The notes beneath the pieces are model-generated. The model had not been told where the DNA came from, ran no database searches, and worked only from the letters and a program-made list of their open reading frames with translations. From contig OENT01000478.1 in the NCBI GenBank assembly GCA_900239685.1, positions 45,709-109,708 on the forward strand: a stretch of DNA of 64,000 bases. The letters are read 5' to 3'. Position numbers and translations under genes: made by a program. The DNA is from Rotaria macrura. Lineage: Eukaryota; Rotifera; Eurotatoria; Philodinida; Philodinidae. Shown here in pieces: positions 24,590 through 37,837 of the stretch; the first letter of the stretch is position 1, and each line of letters opens with the position of its first letter.

Positions 24590-25260
24590 TCTCTCGACGT
24601 TCAATCGAGGCTCACATATTAACTAACATCAAAACGAGAAACACTGCTGATGACTGTGTCATTCATTTGTTTGCACAAAGATATGAGTGCTGCTTGAAAT
24701 ATAAATGAGACCATGTATCGGAAATTAAAGATATGTATATTACTATTGATCCAAGATTGCTCGATGTAGTTTATCCAGTTTTGTGTAACGAAGCTACTTG
24801 AGCACACTTAATGCAATGTGCAGTTGATATGAAGAAATTTCCCATTCTCGACGACTATCTTTGTGCATGGGCAAGTGAGTATTTGCGAGTATTTTATGTA
24901 TAAGTCAGAGTATTGTTCGAGAGTCGGTGCTTTGACGGTAATCGTCTTAGTGACAGTGACTAACGATGTATAGACAATAAGAATAGCCAATGAACACAGC
25001 AGCGAGATAATGAAGAGATAAGTGAAGATAATTTGAGTTTTGAGTTTATATTGATCGACCGTTGGTGGAATCGATGGAGAGAAATTAAGGGTGGATAAGT
25101 ATCGAAGGATTTTTTTCAGCACAATGTGGAAACGTTGACAGTACACGATTTTTACATGACAAAGAGGCAATCTGAAAAATCTATTAGTGTTGTTTTCAAA
25201 CAGCCGAATAAATGGTACTACTCTCTTGTCGATTTCCACGGATCTCTTTAGTTTGGTGAT

Positions 25261-28200
25261 AGATTGATATGGAATATTAACTCGTTATTAGTGTATCTAT
25301 GTGTCACAGTTTCAATCGAAATCAACATGAGACGTTTCTAACGTTTTAAATATTTATCTTTTCCGGCGATGGATAGTCTCTCAAGAAGGGTATACCATTA
25401 CGAGCAGTGAAAAATAATATATTCATCGCTTTCAATAGGGCTCATCAAAAGGTTTGATAAACCGAGGCTGAATGAAGTCACGAAACTTTGGTGATCATCC
25501 AAGATGCACTTAAGAACGGGATACATGACCTTTGATAATTAGCTTGCCTTTGAGATCATTTTGATAGTTTATTTTATATTCGTTTTCGAATTTGAGGGTT
25601 TCGTGTAATATTTGTTTCCGTAACAAGGCAGTGTTTTTAAAAAACTGCAAGTTGATCATCAGTATCAAGTTATCTGTGAGAAGCGTGGCTTGCTGACTTC
25701 GGTTTTGCGGCATGGAGAAAACGCACTACTGTGATTTCTGACGCTTCAAACTTTATCAGGAGTTATAGTTCTGTTATATTTTTTCAAATTGGAATTCTAT
25801 ATTTTTGTAGAGTGTGGATATTCGTTCAATACTTCATTCTAAGCTGCAGCGCATCATTTCAGAGAAAAAGCCCCTATCACCAAATCTTATCAAAACGGTA
25901 TTGCCGAGCGGTTGCCGTAAAGGAAAATATAAGAAATCCGATCAGAGTACTGAAAACTCATTTTTTTTATTAATCATCAGTTGATCTATGTTTTCCCAGT
26001 ATAAGTGACCTTAGACTTCTGTTTACTTGAAGAGCTTTGATTACCAATATGCTCTTGTTTTCTACCCGTAACAATCTAAACGAATGATAGAGCCTCCACA
26101 AGTGAACTCGAGATTCGAACTGGCTTTAAAATGTTTTTTCACGATCATTAATAGTGTCTTGTAGCAAAAATAGCCTCGAGATCCTGACTGTGGAAAAATG
26201 AGAACATATCCTTCAATACATAATGACTTAAAATACAAATTGTATTAACTTGTTCTTTTTTTACTTGTTTTTTTCCGATGATGCAAACACACACGCCCCA
26301 GTCGATATGATATGGCGATTCTTCGGCGTAATTGTTACTCAGGTCTTCATCGTTGTAGTGTGGATTCCAACTAAAATCTATTATTAAACTGTCATTGCAG
26401 GAATTAAAGACGATTTTGATGAATATGAAAGCGTTTGTCGTTAGAATATGTCATTGTACTCTTTAGTTCTAATTATTTTTTTTCTCTTTTCAATATGAAC
26501 TGACTTTATATCTCTAACGTCACAAAACTATTACAAAACGACTGTTTTTCTATCATTTACTTGATCAGCAAATTAGATATTACATCTGCGCAACCTGGAG
26601 GAAAATAATAAAAAACTATTGGAACGTTTCCAATACTCAAAGCTTCCCGTATTTTTTTGTGGAGAAATTAATGATAACTGTTGAGAATGCTGAAAGAGTC
26701 AGTGTTATTGAATTTCATTCATTTTCTTAAGTACTCTTTGTTCTTAACGTACTATGATTAAACAATCGATTGATTTTGATTCAGCCACTGGTTCTTTGAT
26801 AATTAAAAGACTCTGTTATTCACTGCAGTACAAAAGTAAATGAGTCATAGAGTTCTTGATCACTCTGTATTATGCATGAAATGCGTAGCATAGCACTCGA
26901 ATTTGTATGAATCCTTCGTTATGTGGTACCATCGTGGTCTTTATGTTTTGACTACATAGAAATTCGTCGAATGATTTCTTTTATCCAAAGTAATTGGAGC
27001 TATTTTTTCATATAGTATGAGATGAGAATCGAAATTTTGAAATGTTCTGCAGTTTTCAGAGAATCTTAAGTGACGTTTCTGTCATGTGAGTTTGAGGATA
27101 CTATCACGAAACACTATTTAAAGAAAAAATTGATATTCGAACAAATGACAAACCATGAGTTTCTCCTGAAACGGCAATGGTTTTAAGAAATATCACACTC
27201 TTTAATACTTTCCTTCTTGTTGATATTTCAAACGCAAATTTCAATACTGAGGACATGCATGTTCAGATTCTATTAGCAAACATATTTCTAGCGAAATATT
27301 GACAATTATTTTTCCACATATGGTGCCACTAAATCAATCATACAGGAAGAGCGAGATCTTGAGCATACATGAATAATTACAAAAGAAATAAAATAATAAC
27401 AGATGCATATGCACGTAATGAATAGACATTACAATTTTAGGATAGGAATGCAGCAGGCGTCTGGTACGATTTGAATTCAGATGTTCTGCTTATGAACTTC
27501 AATTTCGATTCGAAGTCTAGATTCTCAAACTAGGTCGGATTCGTAAATTGAACTTGAAATTTAGGAGCTGTTTTAGATTTGAGTTTTGAAATTAGGTTTG
27601 ATTTTGTATGGTTAATTGGAAATATTAGGTAGTGATTGAATTTAGATTTGTAAACAAGTGGCCGATGGTTTATTATTTCCACACATACAAATTAAATTCA
27701 ATCCAAGTTTTTCATTTAATGTTAAAAGGATGTCTTTTAAAACTATTCATAATATACCAGTGGAAATTTCTGAAAATTTCGTCAGTGAATGTCCAATTAT
27801 GAATTCACCATTCAAAAGAAACTTTACTCCACCTAACAAGTATGAGACTCGGCAACATTGACTTATTATTATTTTACACAAGCTTGTTTTTGATTTACTG
27901 AAAAATCCATTTTTCACAACAATGGGGTGTGCTGTCTTTCAACTTATTAGAGTCTCGCAGTGGAATGTTTTGTGATAAAAAAGCATTTAAAGTACATTTC
28001 TAGAGGCTGGAAAATTGCTGTTTTCTTGCCAAGAAGTTCATTAATACCCGAATAAGATCTTGCAAATATGTGATCGTTCTGCCCAAAATTTCTGAGGATC
28101 AGAATCTATGAAATCTCCGTACGCATCAAGTTTTTTTTTATCAATCAGCGGTAAGTATCGTTATAATCAGGAGATTTTATTGGGAGCTGTGAATTTTTCC

Positions 28201-30243
28201 TTTTTCAACATTACAGTTTCTAAAAATTCACCACCAAGATTTCTCTATTGAGTATGATATTTTCTAGGCTACACGCAATGACATGATTTTTAAAAGAAAT
28301 TCAATATCTGGTGAAGTACTGTGCCTTTGAGAAGAACACGGGTTAGTATTCAATTGTGTCATATTGGGATGAATATTAGATAATTGGCGAGCCAAATATT
28401 CCTCGTTGTATTTCGAAAATAATACAACTGAGAAAAGAAATCCCAAATGCTTCTTCAAGCAACCGATCAATATAAGACTATTTTTGAAATAAGAGATTTA
28501 CTCAGCTCTTATAAAAAAAAAGAACTGCTGATTAAATACGTCAAAATGTATTTGGCATTTTTTGCCACTTTTGTGAAACACGATCTAAAAGGAGTGTTGA
28601 AATGTTTAAAGATATTAATTTAGACCATCCCTCATCGCCTCGGAGATGACGACAGACAGCATCAAGTAATTATTGTGTATCATGTATAACTAAACTTCTA
28701 ATTGAAATTTATATGGAGAATTTGTTTTTTGCAGTTCTATTCGGTAGAATCAGTAATGATAGAGGAATCTGCACCAATGTGCATGAAAAGTACAGGTTTT
28801 CTGCGAACTGGAAACAACATCTGAATCGTGTTTCACAATCTAATCGCACAGGAATAAGCTTAACTGTTTCTTTATTATATGGTATCAGCCATGTGGAAAT
28901 TTTATTTCCACTGGAATGAAAATAAAGTATTTTGAATAATACACATTCCATAATCAAACAGAGTAGCAACAGCCAGTTGAGAAGATTGTTATAGTCTTTG
29001 TGCAATAGAGACTTCGTCAAGCTTTCTCTGATGATAGGATGTTTTAATAGTATTGGTAGAATCGGTAATAAAAGAAGTTTTTGAAAAGGACTCATATCAA
29101 ACAAATAACGGATTGTGAGTAGAGAAAGATTTTCTGTTTGTTTCAATTGTTATCCTAATTTGCATCTTATTTGAAACCTTTGAACAGAAGTATCCGTGAT
29201 AGAAAGGTTCTTAACACATACATTACACGTGACTTTTCTTCTGTTTTAGTTGTTCTTCTCAGTATAAATCTACCGTGAATGAACCACAAGATCCACTTTT
29301 GCCTCAGCATCTCTCAATATCAAGGTGGTTAAGGATGTGAATGTTTTTCTTTTGTTTTGCAATACCCAAATATGATAATATTGTTATGCTTTTGTATTCC
29401 CGAACGCGATAGGCGTGTGCATTAGTCTGAGGATTTTGAGGTAAATGAAGATGAATAGGTGTCGGTTGATATTGATAAGGGTGCCCTTTTTCATCCACAC
29501 CCACAAAAAAGAACAAAAATAGTTTTTGTTAATAAATATTATTGATGAAATTATGGTATATTTGTCCCGTGAAAATTTCTTTTCTAGAGTATCCCCGCAT
29601 AAATGTCCCTATTGGAAAATGTGTCAACACACTTGGATTAGGTAGTGTATCGTTTCGAACAATTCAATTAACTTCACAAAAATTAACCATGCCATCAGCG
29701 CCATGTAATTTTCAATAGAAGGATATTTGAGATCGACCCACACTTTTCTCAGGGTTCTCCCATGTCAAGAAATTTCACACAAGATATTTTTGTGAACTAT
29801 ATTTTTACCAGCAGACATTTTCTTGAGGACATTTTTCCCCATGGGTATCTTGCTAGAGACATTTTTCTCGGAATATTTTATCCAAAGGACATCTTTTGCT
29901 TCGGAAAACTATTTTAAGAATATTTTTCAGGGACATTTAAGAAAGGACAATTATAATATATAAAGTATGACTCAATTGAAGTCAATAGAATTTTAATTTC
30001 GATTAGATTTAAGCATATTGAAATACTGATATATGTGCATTGCCTATACAAGATTGGAAAGGTTCAGTAAATTATTGAAAAAACCACCAACTTATTGATG
30101 CAATTTATTTAAGGAATCGGTTCAGCATGTAGTTTTTCTCCTTTTATCGTTGAAATATTTAAATATTGCTTTCACACTCTAAAAAATTAAGATACTTAAG
30201 TAAGACCTTTCAACTGTCTATTTTCTTTAGTTTTGCTTACGCT
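25261..30243. other. gene-poor stretch with a few doubtful frames
   Basis: Minus-strand frames at 25510-25713, 28709-29146 (145 codons, Leu-rich, possibly membrane-associated) and 29304-29516 (70 codons, a plausible hydrophilic exon) are the best candidates; none is recognised. A TTTAGATTTG-word tract lies at about 27460-27655. From about 29800 to 29955 the word GGACATTTTT recurs several times in one orientation, like a single foldback arm without its partner. TCCACACCCACA at about 29493-29504 equals about two TGTGGG telomere-type units on the minus strand. Confidence 0.35.
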
Positions 30244-30366
30244 TCTAAAATTGGTCATCCGTTGACACGTGTTGCATCTTATTGAGACATATCATACGAA
30301 TAAAAATAGGATGCATCATCTGTCTCAGTAAGACGCACCACGTGTCAACGGATGACCGATTTTAGA
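30244..30366. mobile_element. short hairpin element
   Basis: A 123-bp inverted repeat with arms of about 46 bp at roughly 90% identity and a loop of about 27 bp. Both arms begin TCTAAAAT(T/C)GGTCATC and contain CGTTGACACGTG. It has no reading frame, so it is a MITE-like foldback sequence. No target duplication is obvious. Confidence 0.75.
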
Positions 30367-32204
30367 CATATGATTTAATACGCTATGTATGTTGTAAGTA
30401 ATCTTTTGTCGACCCCTTTTCATTTATGACTGACACAATTAAATGTTTTGCAACTTGAAAATCAAATCTTATTTTTGATGAGAAGTATGATTCGTATGAT
30501 AAACATTACAAATGAAAACAATGCTCAAAGCAAATTTAATGAATAATCTATACTTGAAAATACAAATGACTCATTAATTCTCTTTTTTTCCTACATTTCT
30601 GTTGTTATTTATGTTGATGAATCATTTCTACGTAGTTGATTCATTCATGCCCTCTTATGTCAATAGTATTTTGACGACTATGATTTTTAACATCAGAATA
30701 AGAAAAAAAATCTTATTCTACATTATGACAAGACGGGTAACTTTCTCTTCACGATGTATTTTTTTTGTTCCCCTGAAACTGTTAGGATGAGTGTAGCTAT
30801 TTATATCGTTTGGACTTCTACAATTTAGTGATTTCGTCGACTTCGTATTACGTACCGGTAATTCAATGGTCGACTTTGGTTTATTTTTCGAGTTTTTTTT
30901 AAGTGATTAATAGTACTCAACATGTAGCATGCAGAAGCATCTGATCTAGATATTTTTATAGATTTTTTCGAAGAAAATTATTGAGATATCCCATTTCCAG
31001 CTAGCAACATTAAAAGCTAGAGTTTGCATAGTTTGTGATTGTCGTTGTGCACCCTTCTCTTTCTTCACATACGCGTGAATACGTGTACTGTCATTTTAGT
31101 ATGGTTTTAAATGATTCTCTTACTTTTATTCGTACTAATGAGTTTCATTCGTTCGACTATAAGGAAAGAGAGCAGCGTATAAACCTTAAGAGAATGACTA
31201 CCTTAATGTCAACAGAGAAAAATAAAAGTTATTAACGGCCAAGCGTCGGTTAAAACGTAGTACAGACTGTACATTGTATCTAAAAGTATTTTCCACTCAA
31301 AGATGATGAAAACTATTCTCGAATACAACGTGTACTTTGCTACTCGGATTTTTAATGCTGATTCCTAATTAATATGATATACATCGATCTAGAAAAGATT
31401 TTTTTGCGTACGAAAAATGTCTGAATGGCAGTATGTTTCACTATACTGTCAGTAGTTTTGGAAAACATTATTTTCTTAGCTTTCGGCATCTATTGATGAA
31501 AAATCTTGGGACTGTCTTTTTTATCACCTAAGCTATCCCCACTGTCATTGAATTTAATTCTATTTATGGCTTATTTATATGTTGACTCGATTTAATATTT
31601 ATTGGTACGTTCATCGGCATACTCGTCATTCCTTCTCAATTCCACTGTGAATCGCACTAATATCCATTTGTTTCCTTTTTTTGATCAAAACTATTTCTCG
31701 ATAAACATCTTTTTAGAAATTCTGAATCAGTTATCCACAAAATTTTTTATAAACTATAATGTAAACAAAATGAATTGCAGTTCATTGAAGTACTAATGAA
31801 GATATGAAGTGTGAATCCAGTTGAATAGATATCTTTATGTGCAACTTAATCGATTCTATCCAATCATATGAAAAGAAAGTCAAAAAATATAGTTCCTCAC
31901 TTGATCTGCGTGTTGTTAGTAGATTTTAGTCGTTTAGTGGGTTAATTTGGTAAGATTTTATTAAAATAATTACAATTAATAATTAAGCTGACGCTTATTT
32001 ATCAGCTCGAGCCATTTGATTTTAAAAAGTTTCCTCAATCGAACAACTTGCCGTACTCCATCCACCCCACCATTCTGCCCAAATCAATATCCTATGTACA
32101 GCCATGTCCAAAATATAACACCTTGTTAAGTGTAGCTGTATTTTGTTTTTGAAAAACTTTAAGGATTAATAAGATTAGTATTGAAATCATCATATGTGAT
32201 CGAA
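30367..32204. other. intergenic upstream of the calpain gene
   Basis: AT-rich with short biased frames (30602-30790, 31035-31235 and 31602-31796 plus). No element or gene is recognised. An upstream exon of the calpain gene could lie in the last few hundred bases. Confidence 0.35.
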
Positions 32205-34698
32205 ATGTTTTCGAAGATTAATATACTGATGGCCATGCTGCAATCCCCGAATGCGAAAGCGCTCGTGTTGTCGATTAGATCATTGGCTGCTGGTTTATTA
32301 AAAATCAACGATGACCCGTCGTTACCTTCCATCGTCGATCAATGGTGGTGTCCAATATGTTCTAGTGAAACAGAAGATGCCCCACTTTGTCAAATGTGTC
32401 AGTGCATACTTTTGGAATCTGCAGATCTCCCTAATGATTATTCATCAAAACGAAATGTGTCCTGTTATGAATATACACCAAATGATCCAATTAGCAATGT
32501 AGAACACGGTGCACGTGGTCAGCCAAAACATGTACCAGTTAGTTCTTAATTTGTCAAAAATTTCAATTTTTATCAAAATTTCTTTTCATTAAGAACAACG
32601 ACGATAGACCAAAATTACAAACACTTACGTCATTAACTGTTCGTGATCGTCGGGATAAGCATGAATTAAATGCTGAAATCATATTTCAAAGAATAATTAA
32701 ATATTGTAGACAGGTATTTTATACTACCATTCATTTTATTCTTTGTCCATCAAAGATTTTTAGTAGATCGAACTGAACTTTTTCTACTTCGAATGCCAAT
32801 ATTGAAACTATTCGATACAATAATTTTTAATATTCGTATATTTTTTATGTGTTTAGAACAAACACTCGTTTGTGGACGATCGGTTTCCTCCATCATCTCG
32901 ATCTCTAGGAGCAGGCTCATTCAATCAAAGTTCACAATGGCTACGAATATCAGAAGTTACTCCATTGTCTCACAATGATGTTAAACTACCGTGGACAATA
33001 TTTTCATCTCCTAAGCCGAGTGATATTCAACAAGGTGCCTTAGGAAATTGTTGGTTAATAGCTGCTTTAGCTTTGATTTCTGAACAGCCTAGTTTACTTG
33101 AACATATTCTTCTTACAAAAAAATACAATGATGAAGGTGTCTATCTTGTACGTATTTGTCATAATGGTTTGTGGAAAACAATTATTATTGACGACTTATT
33201 TCCGTGCACAAAACATAAATATTTAGTCTTCACACAAGCTAAACACCGTCAATTGTATGCGCCATTGATTGAAAAAGCATGTGCAAAACTATTCGGTTCT
33301 TATGCCGCTCTAAAAAGTGGAGACATGCGTGAAGGTCTTCAACTATTGACTGGAGTACCATGTGAATATATTGATCTTGACTCATCGAAAGATACATTTG
33401 ATAGAAATGCGATCTGGAATAAACTTTTAACTTCATCTAAAGCGAAGTAAGTTGAATAGAATAGACTATAGAATGAAATGGAAATTTATGCTCTAGGTTA
33501 TTGATTGGAACATCATCAGGTGTAGATGGTGTAAGCTCAGAAGAATATGCTCGTGTTCATATTCATAAGAACCATGCTTTTTCTATTCTTGCTGCACATG
33601 AACTCGAAGATGCAACGGGAAGATTTGTGTTAGTCCGTGATCCTCATTCTCATTCGGACTATCGAGAAGAAGCAGTGACAGATAGCATTCTTAAACGATT
33701 ACGCTTAGTTAATTCAGCCCGTCGTTCAACAGGAGCTTTTTGGATATCATGGCGTCGATTTCTTCGTTACTTTTCGTCAATAACTATTTCAACGTATGAT
33801 AGTGATGATTTTGATATACGTGAACAATATAAATTTACTCGATCATCTACTGACGACGTGATGACTTATTATTTACATGTACCAAAGTAAAGTTGTTCTA
33901 CGTTTTCTTTTTGAGGATTCTATGATATATCTTTAGGAGAACATCGATCACTATAAGCGTGTTACATCATCGACAAGATCGAACAGCACGTAGTTCTCAT
34001 TGTCAGGCGTTTGTTTTATGCGATGCTGATGAATTAAAATCAAAAGGTATTGTTGGTAAACGTGAAAGTATGTTGATAGGTAAACAAGGAGGTCACACAT
34101 ACTGGAGTGGATCATTACGAGCTGGCTATTATGTACTTATACCTTTTTCAACTAGTTTCTGGAAAAATGATAAATCAAATCGAAATTTTACTGTTGTCAT
34201 TAATTCAAATGTTCAACTTGAGTTAACTATGAATAGAAAGCATGCAACATTGCTTTCTGATTGTCTTATTTCAGCAGCTATGAAAAATTCGAAAAAGAAA
34301 CAGGTTTGTCCTTTTTGTATAGATTATTTTAAAAATTCATTTTTGTTTCTATCTTCCAGAGTGAAGAAGCTATTGTTTATACAACATCAGCTAAATTAGG
34401 ATTGAAGATGCTTATTGTCGAGAACGAATCGAGCACACGTAATCTAATTTTTGACGTTAATGTACAGCATGCAAAAAATGTGCGTCACTCTCGACATAGG
34501 GGTTTTCCTTTTGATACCCATGATTGTATTCCACCTCAACATCGTCAAATAATATTTCTTACAGAGTGGATTGATAAACATGGCGAATCAGCTAGTTTGA
34601 ATTATTCGTATTCACATCGTCATGACAAACGAATGAGTGACCCAAAACCATCGATTGACTCTTCTAAACATGACTTTCATTCACCACGAGAGATTTAA
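32205..34698 (+). CDS. calpain-15/SOL-like protein with an altered catalytic triad
   Basis: Six exons join in phase: 32205-32537, 32594-32713, 32857-33446, 33497-33886, 33937-34303 and 34360-34698 (2,139 nt, 712 aa); introns are 50-143 bp with GT..AG ends. Residues 47-65 carry one RanBP2-like zinc finger (WWC-x2-C-x9-C-x2-C), as at the N-terminus of calpain-15 (small optic lobes), though those proteins usually have several; an upstream exon may be missing. The protease core begins near FVDDRFPP (156-163). The catalytic cysteine is Cys216 in QGALGNCW and the histidine His374 in NHAFSIL. The third residue, normally Asn in RNPWG, is Asp396 in RDPHS, and the usual tryptophan is gone. The C-terminal half follows the SOL pattern (FWISWRRFLRYF, then a beta-rich domain and DCIPPQHRQ). 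Calpain-15-type enzymes are cytosolic and lack EF-hands. Whether this one still cleaves protein is uncertain. Confidence 0.92.
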
Positions 34699-34738
34699 TT
34701 TTATATATTGTTAAAATGATCAAATGTTTTAATTCGAT

Positions 34739-34744
34739 AATAAA
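34739..34744 (+). terminator. poly(A) signal of the calpain gene
   Basis: AATAAA 41 bp after the stop codon, well placed for cleavage soon after. Confidence 0.55.
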
Positions 34745-37700
34745 GATGGTTCACTGAATGATAAACTTACTTGTGGAATACATGAAGTTTTTCATATGTT
34801 TTATATCGTTAAGAAAAAGAGAGAAATCATAATTGAAATCCTTCATTTTTTAACAGTACAAGGGATCGAAATAAAATCGAACAATTAATCTTTGAATAAA
34901 ATTATTTTTACTCCATACCTTCGTTTTTAATTATAAAGAAAGTATAAATACAAAATTTAGATCATGTACTCGTTATTAGTGTCCTGTCTGATTTCTAATA
35001 CTCTATGATTGTGTTCGTAATTGATTATATTTTGGTTCCGATCGCTCGTGATTATTGAAGTTTCTCTCATGTATTTTCTAGTATTTAATGATACAAAGAA
35101 GTGTTAGAGTTTTAATTATCTAGAGAAAATACATTATTTATTATTGAAATGAGTTTCCAATCTGGTGGAATGAAGAAAAGTGATGTTATAAATTCTACTT
35201 ATGGTTAGTAACAGTAAATTCAACGACTATTTCGTCATTTTATGGAACATAGAACCATTAGAAATCAGGTATTCTTTATTAAGAACTTTTGAAATTTTCG
35301 AACTATGAAATAAGATATTGTATGATCATCAATTAACGAACAGAAATTTTTAACTCCTAAACCAATTTGAGTTAGAATCTATCATTTATTTTTCGCCAAT
35401 GAACACTTATTTGGTGTCATTTCGTATCAAACACGTTCCTCACACACTCACACACACACACACAATACCGGAATCGGGAAAGAGAAAGAAAAATACTAAG
35501 TAATTAATATTTTCAGTTTGTTTTTTTTTCTGCTTGAGATCATGTGCATAGAGGTTAAAAGATGTTCCAATTCATCATCTGTATTCCACATTCACGCTCT
35601 TAGTGTCGTTGCAGTTGACTCAACAATTACCGTTCAATACAGTAAAATTTGTTTCGTAGGTTTTATTTTCCCTCTCGCCATACAATAAATCACCATGTCA
35701 GTTTTCATCTTCAAAAAATTTGTGAATTCAGATCGTCGGGAAAGAATCAATCATACTCATACGGGCAAGTTCTTGATTCGATCAGAAAGACGATGAACTA
35801 AAGCAAAGTTGGAGCTTTAAACTGTAAATAGGATTAGATTATCGTTTGACCATCGTAAAAATTAAAATATACAATAGTAGTATTTTTTGAACTTTTAGCA
35901 GTCTATAAGATTGGACATGGTTTAAGAGAAAGCTTACATTCACATCCAAAAGCTTCGTTTTTTGAGAGATGCATAGTACTATGACATAGCTCATCAGTGT
36001 GAAGTGACACTATGGCCAATGATGAATTAGACGTAGAAGAATAATTAATGAAAATTTGTGTCCAATCATATTGAAACTCTTTGCTGCATTCTCAACATAT
36101 GGTGTCTTCAATTGTTTTGCCTATTTTCGACTCAGTAATCATTCATTTTCTATTCTATTTCTGGTTCAATCGAAATGATTTTTGCATACAATGTAGCTTA
36201 TGAATGAATCCTTGTTTTCTGATACTTTTTCGTTTTAAAATATTTTGATAAGTTGAGGAAGAAGATGATCTTTGTATAATTACACGTTTTTGTAGATTTT
36301 TCGATGATGGATTTTTTCAGAATGTGATTTAATTTCTGAAAAACTAGTTAGAGAATAATATTGACTAGTCATAGACGTATATCATTCCAATATTTTAACA
36401 TTGGAAAATAGAGCTTTCAGTCATGCTTGCCTGGTTGTCCACTATAAACAAATATACACCCTGTTCCATTGGCTATTGCTTTATTTTGCAACGTGTTATA
36501 TAGCATAATAAAGAATGCAGAAAAAAAGAGAAATAGTCAATGTCATGTATGTAAAAAGATTGTATGTGTTTATTAATATCATGTAAAAAAGTTGTATGGA
36601 TCAAAATTATCAAGGATCGCTTTGTACGCATTGGAAAACTAGATTACATAAACAGCGAACAACAAGTTGACAAACAGATAGACGTCGTATTCCAGCAATG
36701 GTACAACCGAGAACGAATGCAGGTTGATTATATTGTTTTAGGGTTATCAAAAAAATCTTGTTTAGTCTATCCTAATCATTGTCAAATTTGCTTCTGAGAA
36801 TTGAAGGAAAATCAATAGAACATTAATACAAAAGTTATTGAATTGTGCTTTTTCTACATGATCTATTAAATTTCATACTGAAGCGTCAAGCACTAGTTGA
36901 TGTTGTTCAAAAATGGCGCATTTGATTAGTGCCTATATGTGCATGTAATAATTTGTTTAATAACGTACAAATATAGTGCAGAAACACGTTTGATTTCTAA
37001 AACTACATTTATTAGATAGAATCGATCTTGCAAAAAGAACAAATAATTGCACTAAAAGTGTTAACTACTCGTGTTTTTTTCTGGACAGAGTCACAATAAC
37101 ATGAATAATCACATCGACACCGACTCCTTGAATCCCAGCCTCAGCGAAGCATTGTTTGTGCTCACGCCTTCCATCAATATTCATCAGCAACTAAATGCTT
37201 TTCACCGTACTATGAACTTGAAGTGTACAGAAGTTACTTTTATCAATATTCACTTTTAATTTTGCCATTAAGCAATTAAACATCGAATGTTTTTTTTTGT
37301 TAATCAATTTACTTACATCATTTCTAACAATTTAAAATAAAGAGAATATAAATTGTGGTGAAAATTGATCTGTTAACCGAAAGTTTTTGAGAGCCTACAG
37401 TATTGTTCTCTTTCTTGAACGTTTTCTATTACAGTTGCAGTTGTGTTGAACAACGCTTATGATAATTTTATCTATCGTTAACCTAGAAATTAAGAATTAT
37501 CAAAGTAAAAAGATCTCTTTTTATTTTGTGATTGAATCAATCGTATAAATATTATTTGGGTTAGATAGTTCACTTGAATTATTTTTGGCAGAAATACTTT
37601 TTTTATGCATACCGATGAAAAAAAGGCTATAAGACAAAGTCAAAATCAGATTTCTGAGCTTTAGAAACCAAATTAAATTCGATCTAATATTTTCCAGCCA

Positions 37701-37837
37701 ATCTTAATTGGTTGAAAGACTTTAATCATTGATTTTAACTTTTTCTCATCCCTTTTTTTTGATAAGTAGTGTGAAAAATAAATATGTATTTAGAAAATGC
37801 TCACTAAAAAACAAGAAGTTATTGTATCATATTCAAG
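34745..37837. other. intergenic, gene-poor
   Basis: A CA-repeat microsatellite lies at about 35439-35465. A plus-strand frame at 36564-36797 (77 codons, hydrophilic, with a Cys-containing end) is plausible as an exon but is not recognised; 37071-37259 is weaker. Nothing else is seen. Confidence 0.35.
35439..35465. repeat. CA microsatellite
   Basis: An imperfect run of CA units (CACACACTCACACAC...), about 27 bp. Confidence 0.8.

Larger units (their letters stand above)
23427..25260 (-). pseudogene. transmembrane surface-protein gene, broken by stops and an insertion
   Basis: Reading 25260 to 23427 on the minus strand gives a short cytoplasmic-like start, one strong membrane helix (FIISLLCSLAILIVYTSLV, near 25000), then a long outer region with NxS/T sequons and a CPC motif. 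This layout matches a large uncharacterised family I recall from bdelloid genomes. The frame is interrupted by TAA at 24808-24810, TAA at 24619-24621 and TGA at 24601-24603, each followed in the same frame by continuing family-like sequence. A 728-bp foldback element sits between 23854 and 24581, flanked by an 8-bp duplication. If the element and one duplication copy are disregarded, the frame on either side is the same. The 5' end is unresolved: no ATG lies in frame between a stop near 25284 and the coding part, so a first exon is missing or upstream. The C-terminal part after 23600 departs from the family pattern I remember. Confidence 0.75.

Noticed and set aside
28713-28919. Plus-strand frame overlapping the minus-strand frame 28709-29146
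   Set aside because: Neither strand gives a recognisable protein; kept only as a remark on the gene-poor stretch.
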